NCBI RefSeq assembly: GCF_016595235.1
Contig: NZ_JAENHL010000004.1
Coordinates: forward strand, 338,343 to 402,342
Reading direction: 5' to 3'
Origin: Taklimakanibacter albus
GTDB lineage: Bacteria > Pseudomonadota > Alphaproteobacteria > Rhizobiales > Aestuariivirgaceae
Length of the DNA stretch: 64,000 nt
Shown here one piece after another: positions 27,601 to 36,629 of the stretch. The translations under genes and the position numbers were made by a program. The notes beneath the pieces are model-generated. The model was not told the DNA's origin, made no database searches, and was given only the letters and a program-made list of their open reading frames with translations. Within the stretch, counting starts at the first letter, position 1; every line of letters begins with the position of its first letter.

Positions 27601-30600
27601 ATGGTAAACAATCCGAGTGATACGCGCCGTTCGCAGCGGCGTCAGCAAGGCCGTGCGGGCGACAATAATCGGCGCGACGCCGATGTGGGTGCCAGCCGGG
27701 AAGCGCCAATGCGCAACCGTCCCGCCAATGAAAACGAGCCGGCGTCCGCGGCGATGACCGCGAGCCTGCGCCGCAGGCCCTCTTTCGCGCCGTTCTATGT
27801 GGCCTTCGTGCTGTCGCTCGCCTGGGTCTTCCTGTGGTTCTGGAGCTTCAGCCCGACCATTCTCGACAAGCCGAACCCGTTCACGCAGCAGGCCATGCCG
27901 CAGACCATGACGGCGCTGGCGATCCTCGGCCTGCCCCTTGCGATCGTCTGGACGCTCGCCTGGTTCGTCAGGCGGGCCCAGCACTTGCGCCATGTTTCTG
28001 AGGTATTGGTTCATACGTCCATGCGCCTCGTCCGGCCGCAGGACATCGCCTCCGACGGCCTGGCCTCCATCGCCCAGGCGGTGCGCTCCGAAGTCGACAT
28101 CCTGGTCGGCGGCGTCGAGCACGCGGTCACCCGCGCTTCGGAGCTCGAAGGCATCGTCCACAAGGAAATCGCCGCCATCGAGCGCGCCTTCGGCGGCAAT
28201 GAGGAGCGTATCCGCACCCTCGTCGCCGGCCTCGAGAACCAGCGCGCCGCTTTGCAGCAGGCCGGCGTCGTGATCGGCACCGAGACCAATCCGGTCCTGG
28301 CGCGCCTCGAAACCAACACCCAGAATCTCGATTCGATCATCTCCAACGCCCAGTCGACCCTCTCCCATCTCGAGCATGGGTTGAAGTCGACGACGGTCGA
28401 GCTTGCCCGTACCATCGACGAGGTCGCCTCGCGCGCCTCCGTCGCCGGCTCCGAGATCTCCGGCCAGGCCGCCAATATGGAGCGCTCCTCCTCGATCTTC
28501 GTCACCGAGCTGCGCAAGTTCTCCGAGCATCTGACCGAGCAGATCGGTATCCTCGCCAATGCGACGGGCTCGCTCAACGCCGAATCGAGCAATTTCGGCA
28601 TGCGCATCCAGGGCATGGAGTCGAATGTCGTCGACTTGCTGCGCTCCAGCATCGGCGAGCTCACCAATATCAACGGCCAGATCGCCCATACGATCGACCA
28701 GGCGACCGCCTCGTCGAGCGATCAGATCCGCACCGCCGGCACCCAGCTCACCGAGCTTCTCCAGTCGGCCAGCGGCAATATCGTCTATCATCTCAAGGCC
28801 ACCTCGCAGGAAGTCGCCGAGCAGATCGAGAAGTCCGGCCTCTCCGTCTCCCAGCAGATCGAAACGAGCCGCGCCGGCATGACCGACGGTCTCGAAGGCG
28901 TGGTCAAGAATTACGTCGATCAGGTCGACCAGGCCCGCACCGGCCTCACCACCTTCGTCGAGCAGGCGAGCGAGCAGATCGCCGGCCGGGTCGAGGACTC
29001 GACCAGCCGCCTCTTCGCCAAGCTCGATGAGGCGTCGCGCTCGATCCATGTCGGCATCGAGGAGAACGGCAACACGCTCGTCGACCGCCTGACGCAGTCG
29101 ACCGAGGCCGCCTCCACTGCCATCACCCAGTCGAGCAACAAGCTCGTCAATCTGGTCGAGACCAGCCGCGCCGGCATGACCAACGGCCTCGAAGGCATCA
29201 TCAAGAACTATGTCGAGCAGGTCGAGAACGCCCGCTCGAGCCTTGCCGCCTATGTCGAGCAGGCCGGTGGCGAGATCGCCGCCCGCGTCGATGATTCGAC
29301 CGGCCGCCTGTTCACCAAGCTCGACGACGCCTCGCGCGCCATCCATGTCGGCATCGAGGACAACAGCAACGTCATGGTCGAGCGCCTCAACGGCTCGACC
29401 AATGCCGCCGCCGCTGCCATCAGCGCGGCCAGCGCCAAGCTCGTCGCCCTCGTCGAAACCAGCCGCGCCGGCATGACCGACGGCTTCGAAGGCATCATCA
29501 AGAACTATATCGACCAGGTCGAGAACGCCCGCACCGGGCTTGCCGCCTATGTCGAGCAGGCCGGCGGCGAGATCGCCGCCCGCGTCGACGATTCGACCGG
29601 CCGCCTGTTCACCAAGCTCGACGACGCCTCGCGTGCCATCCATGTCGGCATCGAGGACAACAGCAACGTCATGGTCGAGCGCCTCAACACCTCGACCAGC
29701 GCCGCCGCCGCTGCCATCAGCGCGGCGAGCGCCAAGCTCGTCACCCTGGTCGAGACCAGCCGCGCCGGCATGACCGACGGCCTCGAAAGCATCATCAAGA
29801 ACTATATCGACCAGGTTGAGCGCGCCCGTACCGGCCTCGCCACCTATGTCGACGAAGCGGGCGGCGAGATCGCCAACCGCGTCGATGATTCGACCACCCG
29901 CCTCTTCGCCAAGCTCGACGACGCCGCGCGCGTCATCCATGTCGGCATCGAGGAAAATGGCAACGCCCTCTTCGAACGGCTCGTCGCCTCGAGCGGTGCT
30001 TCGACCGAAGCCATCGGCGAGATCGTCACCCGTCTCGACGATCAGACCGGCCGCCTCTTCGCCAAGCTCGACGACGCCTCGCGCGCCATCCATGTCGGCC
30101 TTGAGGAGAACGGCAATGCCCTCGTCGCGCGCCTTGCCGCGTCGAGCGGCGCCTCCACCGAGGCAATGGGTGAGATCGTCTCCCGTCTCGACGACCAGAC
30201 CGGCCGCCTCTTCGCCAAGCTCGACGATGCCTCACGCGCCATCAATGGCGGTATCGAGGACAACGGCAATGCGCTCGTGGCGCGCCTCGCCGCGTCGAGC
30301 GGTGCCACAACCGAAGCCATGGGTGAGATCATCACCCGTCTCGACGACCAGACCGGCCGCCTCTTCACCAAGCTCGATGACGCCGCGCGCGCCATTCAGG
30401 TCGGCATCGAAGAGAACGGCAATGTCATGGTGGAGCGTCTCAACAGCTCGACCACGGCGGCTGCTCAGGCCATCGGCCTGTCCAGTGCCCAGTTGGTCAA
30501 GCTGGTCGAGACCAGCCGCGCCGGCATGACCGACGGCCTCGAGAGCATCATCAAGAACTATGTCGATCAGGTCGAGCGTGCCCGCACCGAGCTCGCCACC

Positions 30601-33600
30601 TATGTCGACGAGGCGGGCGGCGAAATCGCCAACCGCGTCGACGACTCGACCGGCCGCCTCTTCACCAAGCTCGATGACGCCACGCGCGCCATCCATGTCG
30701 GCATCGAAGAGAACGGCAACGCCCTCGTCGAGCGCCTGGCCGCTTCGACCGGCGCCTCCACCGAGGCCATCGGCGAGATCGTCACCCGTCTCGACGACCA
30801 GACCGGCCGTCTCTTCGCCAAGCTCGACGAGGCCTCGCGCGCCATCCATGTCGGCATCGAGGAGAACGGCAATGTCATGGTCGAGCGCCTCAGTGCGTCG
30901 ACCAGCGCCGCCGCCGAGGCCATCGGCCTGTCCAGCGCTCAGTTGATCAAGCTGGTGGAGACGAGCCGCGCCGGCATGACCGACGGACTCGAGAGCATCA
31001 TCAAGAGCTATGTCGATCAGGTCGAGCGCGCCCGCACCGGCCTCACCGCCTATGTCGACGAGGCCGGCACCGAGATCGCCAATCGCGTGGACGACTCGAC
31101 CACCCGCCTCTTCTCGAAGCTCGACGACGCCGCACGCTCCATCCATATCGGCATCGAGGAGAACAGCAACGCGATGGTGGAGCGCCTCGCTGCGTCCACC
31201 GATCTCGCCGCCTCGACGATTTCGACCTCGAGCGCCAAGCTGCTCGGCGCCATCGACACCAGCCGTTCGGGCCTCGCCCAGGGCCTCGACATGGCGCTCA
31301 GGGAGTATGTCGATCATGTCGAACGCACCCGCCTCGGCCTGACCGAGGGCATCGATACGTCGCTCAAGAACTATGTCGATCATGTCGACCGCACCCATTC
31401 CGGCATGACGGAGAGCCTCGAAAACTCGCTCAAGGGCTACATCGACCATGTCGAGCGCACCCGTACCGGCCTCACCAGCCTCGTCGACGATGCCGGCATG
31501 CATCTGGCCGGCCGCCTCGACGATTCGACCAGCCGCCTGTTCGCCAAGCTCGACGAGACCGCGCAGACGATCCATGGCGGCATCGAGGAGAACAGCCACG
31601 CGATGGTCGAGCGTCTCAACGCCTCGACCGATCTCGCCGCCTCGACGATCGCCGCGGCGAGCGACAAGCTGATCAACCGGGTCGACGAGACCTCGGGCCG
31701 CGTCGTCGGCCATCTCAACATGTCGAGCTCGCAGCTCGTCTCCAGCATGGATCAGGCGGCCGCCAGCATTCTCAACCAGCTCAACGTGGCGGGCACCGAG
31801 ATCACCGGCAAGGTGGAGGACACCACCACCCGCTTCTTCAACGTGCTGGGCGATCAGACCTCCCTCGTCACCTCCAAGCTCGACGAATCCGCCACCCGAC
31901 TCGCCGGCGTCATCGGCGACTCGTCTCAAGCGATGGAGAGCCGCATCGAGGAAGCGGCCGAGCGCCTCTTCGGCCATATGGGCGCCACCGCGACGGCGAT
32001 CACCGGCAAGATCGACGAGACGACCAACGGCGTCTATGCGCGCTTGCGCGACACCGCCACCGGCATCACCACCGACCTGCAGGCCACGGGCTCCGCCGTC
32101 ACCGACCTCGTCGCCTCGACCGGCCAGGCGATCACCTCGCATATCCGCGAGACCTCCGACATCGTCACGCGGCAGATGCAGGACTCCGGCATCGCCGTGT
32201 CGCAGAACATCGAGGGCGTCGGCGGCATCGTCACCGAAAAGCTCATCGGCGTGTCGGGCGACTTCGTCCAGAACGTGGCGCGGGCCCGCGACGACGTCTT
32301 CAACCTGCTCGAAAACGCCTCCTCGCAGATGACCGGCAGGCTCGAAGAGACCACCCATCAGCTGTTCGGCCGGCTGGAGCGCTCCTCGGGCGACCTCACC
32401 TCGCAGCTCGAGCAGACCACCCAGCAGCTGTTCGGCCGTCTCGAGAACACCTCGGGCCAGCTCACCACGCAGCTCGAGGAGACGACCAACCGCATCACCG
32501 ACCATATCAGCGGCACCGCCACCCTCGTCACCTCGAGCGTCGGCCGCGTCGCCGGCGACCTCGCCAAGGACCTGCGCGATACCTCGACGCTGCTCACCTC
32601 GCAGCTCGACGAGACCTCGGGCCGCCTGACGTCGACGCTCGAAAGCACCGCGGCGCAGCTCTTCTCGCAGCTGAACCGCACCTCGGACGACCTGGGATCG
32701 CAGCTCTCCGAGACCTCCGAGCGCCTGACGACGCAGCTCGAAAGCACCTCGGCGCAGCTCTTCTCGCAGCTCGACACGGCTTCCGGCCGTATCGGCGGCC
32801 AGCTGAGCCTCACTTCGGGCCAGATGACGCAGCAGCTCGAGGAAACCTCCTCGCGCATCTTCGATCAGCTCGACACGACCCGCAACGCGATGACCGAGCG
32901 CCTCGAATCGACGGCCTCCGACGTCGCCGAGCGCCTCGACAACGCCGGCAACAAGATGTTCTCGCGCATCGACAACACCGTGCGCGATCTGGGCGAACGC
33001 TTCGACGTGGCCACCGATCTTCTCGACAAGATCACCACCGATGTCTCGGGCCGCATGGAGGGCGCCAGCCTCTCCTTCGCCCAGACGCTCGACAGCGCCA
33101 GCACCAACATCATCACCAACCTGGGCAAGGCGTCGGACGCCTTCTCGGAGAGCCTCGGCCAGACGACGCTGCAGGTCTCCGGCCAGTTCGAGCAGCAGAC
33201 CGGCCTCCTCGCCGATCACATCGACCGGGCGGCGCGCGACTTCGAGCGCAGCTCGCAAGGCTCGACCAAGAAGCTCGAGGAAGCCGGCGGCAAGTTCTCC
33301 AAGCATCTGGAGACCGCCAACTCCTTCCTCGCCAACCAGCTCTCCACGACCGCGACCAACATCGACGAGCGCCTGGAAGGCATCAGCCTGCAGCTCACCG
33401 GCAAGCTCGAAGGCGCCGGCAGCCGCATCTCCGAGCGTCTCGAGGACGTGTCGGGCGTGGTGCAGAAGTCGCTCGACAAGTTCAACCTCGACATGGAGCG
33501 CATGCTCTCCAGCCGCGAGGATACTTTGGGCGGCCTCGTCGACGCGCTGGGCAAACGCGCCCAGGATGTCGATCAGATGATGCGCGGTTTCCTGGGCCAC

Positions 33601-34086
33601 ATCGAGGAATCGCTGGGTTCGGCCGAGCGCCGTTCCCTCGAGGTCGGCAAGTTCATCTCCGAGAACACGACGCAGGTCGCGTCCAATCTGGAGAAGGAGA
33701 TCCGCAAGCTCGAATCCTCCTCCGACCTGCAGATATCCAATGCCGCCCGCGTCATGCGCGAGCAGCATGAGCGTGCCGTCGGCGCCATGAACCAGATGAT
33801 GGCCGAGACCGCCACCGGCTTCCAGCAGACGGCGCAGGAGATGCGCGTCACCGCCCAGCAGGTGGTCAAGGACATCGAATATGCCCGCAACGAGCTGAAG
33901 CGCGCCATCTTCGATCTCCCCGACGAGACGCGCGCCAATGCCGACGCCATGCGCCGCGTGGTGGCCGATCAGATCTCGGCGCTCAACGCCCTCGCCGATG
34001 TGGTGAAGAAGCAGTCGAGCGCGCTTGATCTCTCAGGCCCGGGCATATTCATGCCGACCGGACGAGGGTCCGGCGCGGGAAAATAG
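27601..34086 (+). CDS. Giant coiled-coil membrane scaffold, GROWTH POLE RING (GPR/RgsE)-like
   Basis: 2161 residues. The N terminus is polar, followed by two membrane helices at about 64-85 and 103-123, then a very long helical region. From residue 343 to about 1800 the sequence reads in 11-residue repeats (such as IETSRAGMTDG, VDDSTGRLFTK, LDETSGRLTST), the hendecad pattern of apolipoprotein-like coiled coils. The last ~360 residues are helical without strict periodicity. Size, N-terminal anchor and apolipoprotein-like repeats match the Agrobacterium GPR protein (about 2100 residues) and Sinorhizobium RgsE. These form a ring at the growing pole and are needed for unipolar growth in Hyphomicrobiales. 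Homology is by architecture and my recall; no alignment was run. Composition is strongly Thr/Ser/Glu/Asp-rich. Confidence 0.8.
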   Translation: MVNNPSDTRRSQRRQQGRAGDNNRRDADVGASREAPMRNRPANENEPASAAMTASLRRRPSFAPFYVAFVLSLAWVFLWFWSFSPTILDKPNPFTQQAMPQTMTALAILGLPLAIVWTLAWFVRRAQHLRHVSEVLVHTSMRLVRPQDIASDGLASIAQAVRSEVDILVGGVEHAVTRASELEGIVHKEIAAIERAFGGNEERIRTLVAGLENQRAALQQAGVVIGTETNPVLARLETNTQNLDSIISNAQSTLSHLEHGLKSTTVELARTIDEVASRASVAGSEISGQAANMERSSSIFVTELRKFSEHLTEQIGILANATGSLNAESSNFGMRIQGMESNVVDLLRSSIGELTNINGQIAHTIDQATASSSDQIRTAGTQLTELLQSASGNIVYHLKATSQEVAEQIEKSGLSVSQQIETSRAGMTDGLEGVVKNYVDQVDQARTGLTTFVEQASEQIAGRVEDSTSRLFAKLDEASRSIHVGIEENGNTLVDRLTQSTEAASTAITQSSNKLVNLVETSRAGMTNGLEGIIKNYVEQVENARSSLAAYVEQAGGEIAARVDDSTGRLFTKLDDASRAIHVGIEDNSNVMVERLNGSTNAAAAAISAASAKLVALVETSRAGMTDGFEGIIKNYIDQVENARTGLAAYVEQAGGEIAARVDDSTGRLFTKLDDASRAIHVGIEDNSNVMVERLNTSTSAAAAAISAASAKLVTLVETSRAGMTDGLESIIKNYIDQVERARTGLATYVDEAGGEIANRVDDSTTRLFAKLDDAARVIHVGIEENGNALFERLVASSGASTEAIGEIVTRLDDQTGRLFAKLDDASRAIHVGLEENGNALVARLAASSGASTEAMGEIVSRLDDQTGRLFAKLDDASRAINGGIEDNGNALVARLAASSGATTEAMGEIITRLDDQTGRLFTKLDDAARAIQVGIEENGNVMVERLNSSTTAAAQAIGLSSAQLVKLVETSRAGMTDGLESIIKNYVDQVERARTELATYVDEAGGEIANRVDDSTGRLFTKLDDATRAIHVGIEENGNALVERLAASTGASTEAIGEIVTRLDDQTGRLFAKLDEASRAIHVGIEENGNVMVERLSASTSAAAEAIGLSSAQLIKLVETSRAGMTDGLESIIKSYVDQVERARTGLTAYVDEAGTEIANRVDDSTTRLFSKLDDAARSIHIGIEENSNAMVERLAASTDLAASTISTSSAKLLGAIDTSRSGLAQGLDMALREYVDHVERTRLGLTEGIDTSLKNYVDHVDRTHSGMTESLENSLKGYIDHVERTRTGLTSLVDDAGMHLAGRLDDSTSRLFAKLDETAQTIHGGIEENSHAMVERLNASTDLAASTIAAASDKLINRVDETSGRVVGHLNMSSSQLVSSMDQAAASILNQLNVAGTEITGKVEDTTTRFFNVLGDQTSLVTSKLDESATRLAGVIGDSSQAMESRIEEAAERLFGHMGATATAITGKIDETTNGVYARLRDTATGITTDLQATGSAVTDLVASTGQAITSHIRETSDIVTRQMQDSGIAVSQNIEGVGGIVTEKLIGVSGDFVQNVARARDDVFNLLENASSQMTGRLEETTHQLFGRLERSSGDLTSQLEQTTQQLFGRLENTSGQLTTQLEETTNRITDHISGTATLVTSSVGRVAGDLAKDLRDTSTLLTSQLDETSGRLTSTLESTAAQLFSQLNRTSDDLGSQLSETSERLTTQLESTSAQLFSQLDTASGRIGGQLSLTSGQMTQQLEETSSRIFDQLDTTRNAMTERLESTASDVAERLDNAGNKMFSRIDNTVRDLGERFDVATDLLDKITTDVSGRMEGASLSFAQTLDSASTNIITNLGKASDAFSESLGQTTLQVSGQFEQQTGLLADHIDRAARDFERSSQGSTKKLEEAGGKFSKHLETANSFLANQLSTTATNIDERLEGISLQLTGKLEGAGSRISERLEDVSGVVQKSLDKFNLDMERMLSSREDTLGGLVDALGKRAQDVDQMMRGFLGHIEESLGSAERRSLEVGKFISENTTQVASNLEKEIRKLESSSDLQISNAARVMREQHERAVGAMNQMMAETATGFQQTAQEMRVTAQQVVKDIEYARNELKRAIFDLPDETRANADAMRRVVADQISALNALADVVKKQSSALDLSGPGIFMPTGRGSGAGK
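28858..31251 (+). repeat. Seven tandem 99-residue (297-bp) coding repeats with four 51-residue inserts
   Basis: Unit starts are at 28858, 29155, 29452, 29749, 30505, 30955 and 31252; the seventh, more diverged, extends past 31251. Differences of 297 bases equal nine hendecads. The larger gaps (756 and 450) equal 297 plus three or one extra 153-base unit (VTRLDDQTGRLFAK...). The copies at 29155 and 29452 are almost identical in DNA. Confidence 0.9.
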
Positions 34087-34172
34087 CAGGCGCCGGGTCT
34101 GACGCTCCCCCGCGGACCTCAGGCGCCCAGAAAAGAGAGACCACGCGGAGCACAGACGAGCCCCCGGCCCAA

Positions 34173-34622
34173 TTGCGGGGCCGCCTCGAGGATGAGCCGA
34201 AGCCGGCCAATGGCACGGAGCGCAAGGCCAAGGCGCCGCAGCTCTCACGCGCCTTGGGCCGCGAGGCCGAGACGCTAGTCCACAAGCTCCACGCCGCCGC
34301 CCGCGATATCGTCGAGGCGATCGACACCGAGCTGCCGCGCGATCTGGAGAAACGCTTCTCGGCGGGTGCCGAGGACATCTACACCCAGAATCTGCTCGAG
34401 GATCGCGGCCGCCGCCTGCCCAAGCTCATCGAGCGGCGCTACCGGGAAGAACGGCTGGTGCGCGGCCGGGTCGATGCCTATGTGCGGCTGTTCGAGCGCC
34501 TGCTCGACGCCCTTGCGGAAACCCCACAGGGCGACAATCTGGTCGACGCCTCCCTTGCATCGGAATCAGGAAAGCTCTACCTGCTGCTCGCACAGGCCTC
34601 AGGGCGCATCAGCCCGCAATAA
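34173..34622 (+). CDS. Conserved hypothetical protein downstream of the GPR-like gene
   Basis: About 149 residues, highly charged and helical (EAETLVHKLHAAARDIVEAID; LERRYREERL-like basic segment LPKLIERRYREERLVRGRV), with no signal peptide or membrane segment. The first available start in the ORF is a TTG at 34173, but the frame stays open upstream into the end of the scaffold gene, so the true start is uncertain and could be a GTG/CTG further left. It lies 86 bases after the scaffold stop and 13 bases before dgcN. I do not recognise a family. A cytoplasmic helical helper protein is all that can be said. Confidence 0.6.
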   Translation: MRGRLEDEPKPANGTERKAKAPQLSRALGREAETLVHKLHAAARDIVEAIDTELPRDLEKRFSAGAEDIYTQNLLEDRGRRLPKLIERRYREERLVRGRVDAYVRLFERLLDALAETPQGDNLVDASLASESGKLYLLLAQASGRISPQ

Positions 34623-34635
34623 CAGGTAGCGACAG

Positions 34636-35646
34636 ATGGATATTGCCAAGCCCTATCTCCTTTTCCTGGGAGATGTGAAAGACCAGCTTGCGGCCAAGAC
34701 CGCGCAAGGCGTCGTCGACTGGCGCCCGGACTGGTGCGTCGGCCAGATGCGCCTCGAAGGCTGCAAGGCCGATTGCGGGCTGAAGGACGTGACGATCGCC
34801 GAAGCCGCCGCGAAGGGCGCCAAGACCATGGTGGTCGGCGTCGCCAATGCCGGTGGCGTTCTGCCCGACCATTGGGTGGCCCGCATCGTCGAGGCGCTCA
34901 ACCAGGGCCTCGATGTGGCGACCGGCCTGCATAAGCGTCTGGGCACCATACCGGAGATTGCGGAAGCCGCGAAACGCAACGGTCGCAAGCTCCATGACGT
35001 GCGCTATACCGACATGACCTTCGCCACCGGCAAGGGCACCAAGCGGCCGGGTCTGCGCCTGCTCGCGGTCGGCACCGATTGCTCGGTCGGCAAGAAATAC
35101 ACCACCCTCGCCCTCGACAAGGAAATGCGTGCCCGCGGCATGAAGTCGGATTTCCGCGCCACCGGCCAGACCGGCGTCCTGATCTCGGGCCGCGGCATCG
35201 CGCTTGACGCCGTCATCGCCGATTTCATCGCCGGCGCCGCCGAATGGCTGAGCCCGGCCAATGATGCGGACCATTGGGACGTCATCGAGGGCCAGGGCTC
35301 GCTGTTCCACCCCTCCTTCGCCGGCGTGACGCTGGGCCTTCTCCATGGCGCCCAGCCCGATGCCTTCGTCGTCTGCCATGAGCCGACCCGAACCAAGATG
35401 CGCGGCGTCGAGCATGCGCTGCCGTCGATCGCCGACGTGATCGAGCGCACCATCGTCGAGGGCCGGCTGACCAACCCCAAGATCGCCTGCGTCGGCATCG
35501 CCATCAATACCGAGCATCTCGCCGAGAAGGACGCGCTCGCTCTCCTCGAGCGCACGGGCAAGGAGCACGGCCTGCCCTCAGTCGACCCGATCCGCACCGG
35601 CACCGGACCGATCGTCGACCTCCTGCAGAAGCGTTATCACGCCTGA
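34636..35646 (+). CDS. dgcN: D-glutamate N-acetyltransferase DgcN (DUF1611 family)
   Basis: A 336-residue protein of the DUF1611 family, with a Rossmann-like N-terminal domain and a P-loop-like second domain (LAVGTDCSVGKKYTTLAL, near residue 143). The segment ATGQTGVLISGRGIALDAVIADFIAGAAE is strongly conserved in the family. The DgcN/DgcA pair converts D-glutamate to L-glutamate by acetylation to N-acetyl-D-Glu and then racemisation to the L form. Here dgcA begins in the last base of the dgcN stop, so the two are coupled and the pathway assignment is well supported by both sequence and order. Some DUF1611 proteins were earlier called epimerase-like. Confidence 0.87.
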   Translation: MDIAKPYLLFLGDVKDQLAAKTAQGVVDWRPDWCVGQMRLEGCKADCGLKDVTIAEAAAKGAKTMVVGVANAGGVLPDHWVARIVEALNQGLDVATGLHKRLGTIPEIAEAAKRNGRKLHDVRYTDMTFATGKGTKRPGLRLLAVGTDCSVGKKYTTLALDKEMRARGMKSDFRATGQTGVLISGRGIALDAVIADFIAGAAEWLSPANDADHWDVIEGQGSLFHPSFAGVTLGLLHGAQPDAFVVCHEPTRTKMRGVEHALPSIADVIERTIVEGRLTNPKIACVGIAINTEHLAEKDALALLERTGKEHGLPSVDPIRTGTGPIVDLLQKRYHA

Positions 35647-36629
35647 TGTCGCGGCAGGTCGAGATCGCTCATGAGAGCTGGCCGATCGCCGGCTCTTTCA
35701 CCATCTCGCGCGGCTCCAAGACCGCCGCCGATGTCGTCGTCGTCACTTTGACCGAAGGCGGCGTCACCGGGCGCGGCGAATGTGTGCCCTATCCGCGTTA
35801 TGAGGAGACGGTGCCGCAGGTCCTCGCCGCCCTCGAAGCGGCGAAGGGCGCCATCGAGAGCGGTCTCGAACGCGCCGATATCGCGCGCCATGTCGCACCC
35901 AAGGCGGCGCGCAACGCGCTCGACTGCGCTTTGTGGGATCTCGAGGCGAAACGCGCCGGCAAGCCGGTCTGGCAGCTCGCCGGGATCGCCGAGCCGACGC
36001 CGGTCGTCACCGCCTACACGCTGAGCCTCGACACGCCGGAAGCCATGGCGAAGGCGGCGGCCAATGCCGCCGACCGCCCGTTGCTCAAGCTCAAGCTCGG
36101 CCGCGAGGGTGACGAGGAGCGTATCGACGCCATCCGCCGGGCGGCGCCCAAGGCGCGGCTCATCGTCGATGCCAATGAAGGCTGGAGCGAAGCCGTGCTG
36201 CCGCGCATGCTGGCGGCCTGCGCCAAGGCCCAGATCGAGCTGGTCGAGCAGCCCCTGCCCGCATCGGCCGACGACGCCTTGCGCGATATCGACCGCAAGG
36301 TGGTCATCTGCGCCGATGAATCCGCCCATGACGCGGCGGGCATCCGGAAGCTGATCGGCAAATATGACGCCCTCAACATCAAGCTCGACAAGACCGGCGG
36401 CCTGACCGGGGCGTTGGAGCTCGCTCGCGCTGCCCGCGACAACAATATCAAGATCATGGTCGGCTGCATGCTGGCGACCTCGCTCGCCATGGCGCCGGCG
36501 ATGCTGCTCGCTCAGTTTGCCGAGTTCGTCGATCTCGACGGGCCCCTGCTCCTGAAGAACGACCGCGTGCCCGGCATCAACTTTGCCGGAAGCCTGATGA
36601 GTCCGCCGCCAAAGGCCCTGTGGGGGTAA
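35646..36629 (+). CDS. dgcA: N-acetyl-D-glutamate racemase DgcA (enolase superfamily, dipeptide-epimerase-like)
   Basis: A 327-residue enolase-superfamily protein. The capping domain is N-terminal and the barrel follows. Metal ligands are in IVDANEG (Asp), LVEQPLP (Glu) and VICADESAHD (Asp/Glu). Acid/base lysines lie at the KLKLGRE motif and at NIKLDKTGGLTGALEL. It resembles Ala-Glu dipeptide epimerases. With dgcN upstream, an N-acetyl-glutamate racemase role is the best call. Its end overlaps the convergent MFS gene by 53 bases. Confidence 0.87.
   Translation: MSRQVEIAHESWPIAGSFTISRGSKTAADVVVVTLTEGGVTGRGECVPYPRYEETVPQVLAALEAAKGAIESGLERADIARHVAPKAARNALDCALWDLEAKRAGKPVWQLAGIAEPTPVVTAYTLSLDTPEAMAKAAANAADRPLLKLKLGREGDEERIDAIRRAAPKARLIVDANEGWSEAVLPRMLAACAKAQIELVEQPLPASADDALRDIDRKVVICADESAHDAAGIRKLIGKYDALNIKLDKTGGLTGALELARAARDNNIKIMVGCMLATSLAMAPAMLLAQFAEFVDLDGPLLLKNDRVPGINFAGSLMSPPPKALWG

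Noticed and set aside
27409..33768. Two very long open frames on the strand opposite the scaffold gene (894 and 1178 codons)
   Set aside because: They mirror the repetitive, G+C-rich codon pattern of the scaffold (the 11-residue repeats give a repetitive antisense frame). Their translations are low-complexity Gly/Ala/Asp/Glu repeats with no domain, and they have no ribosome binding site.
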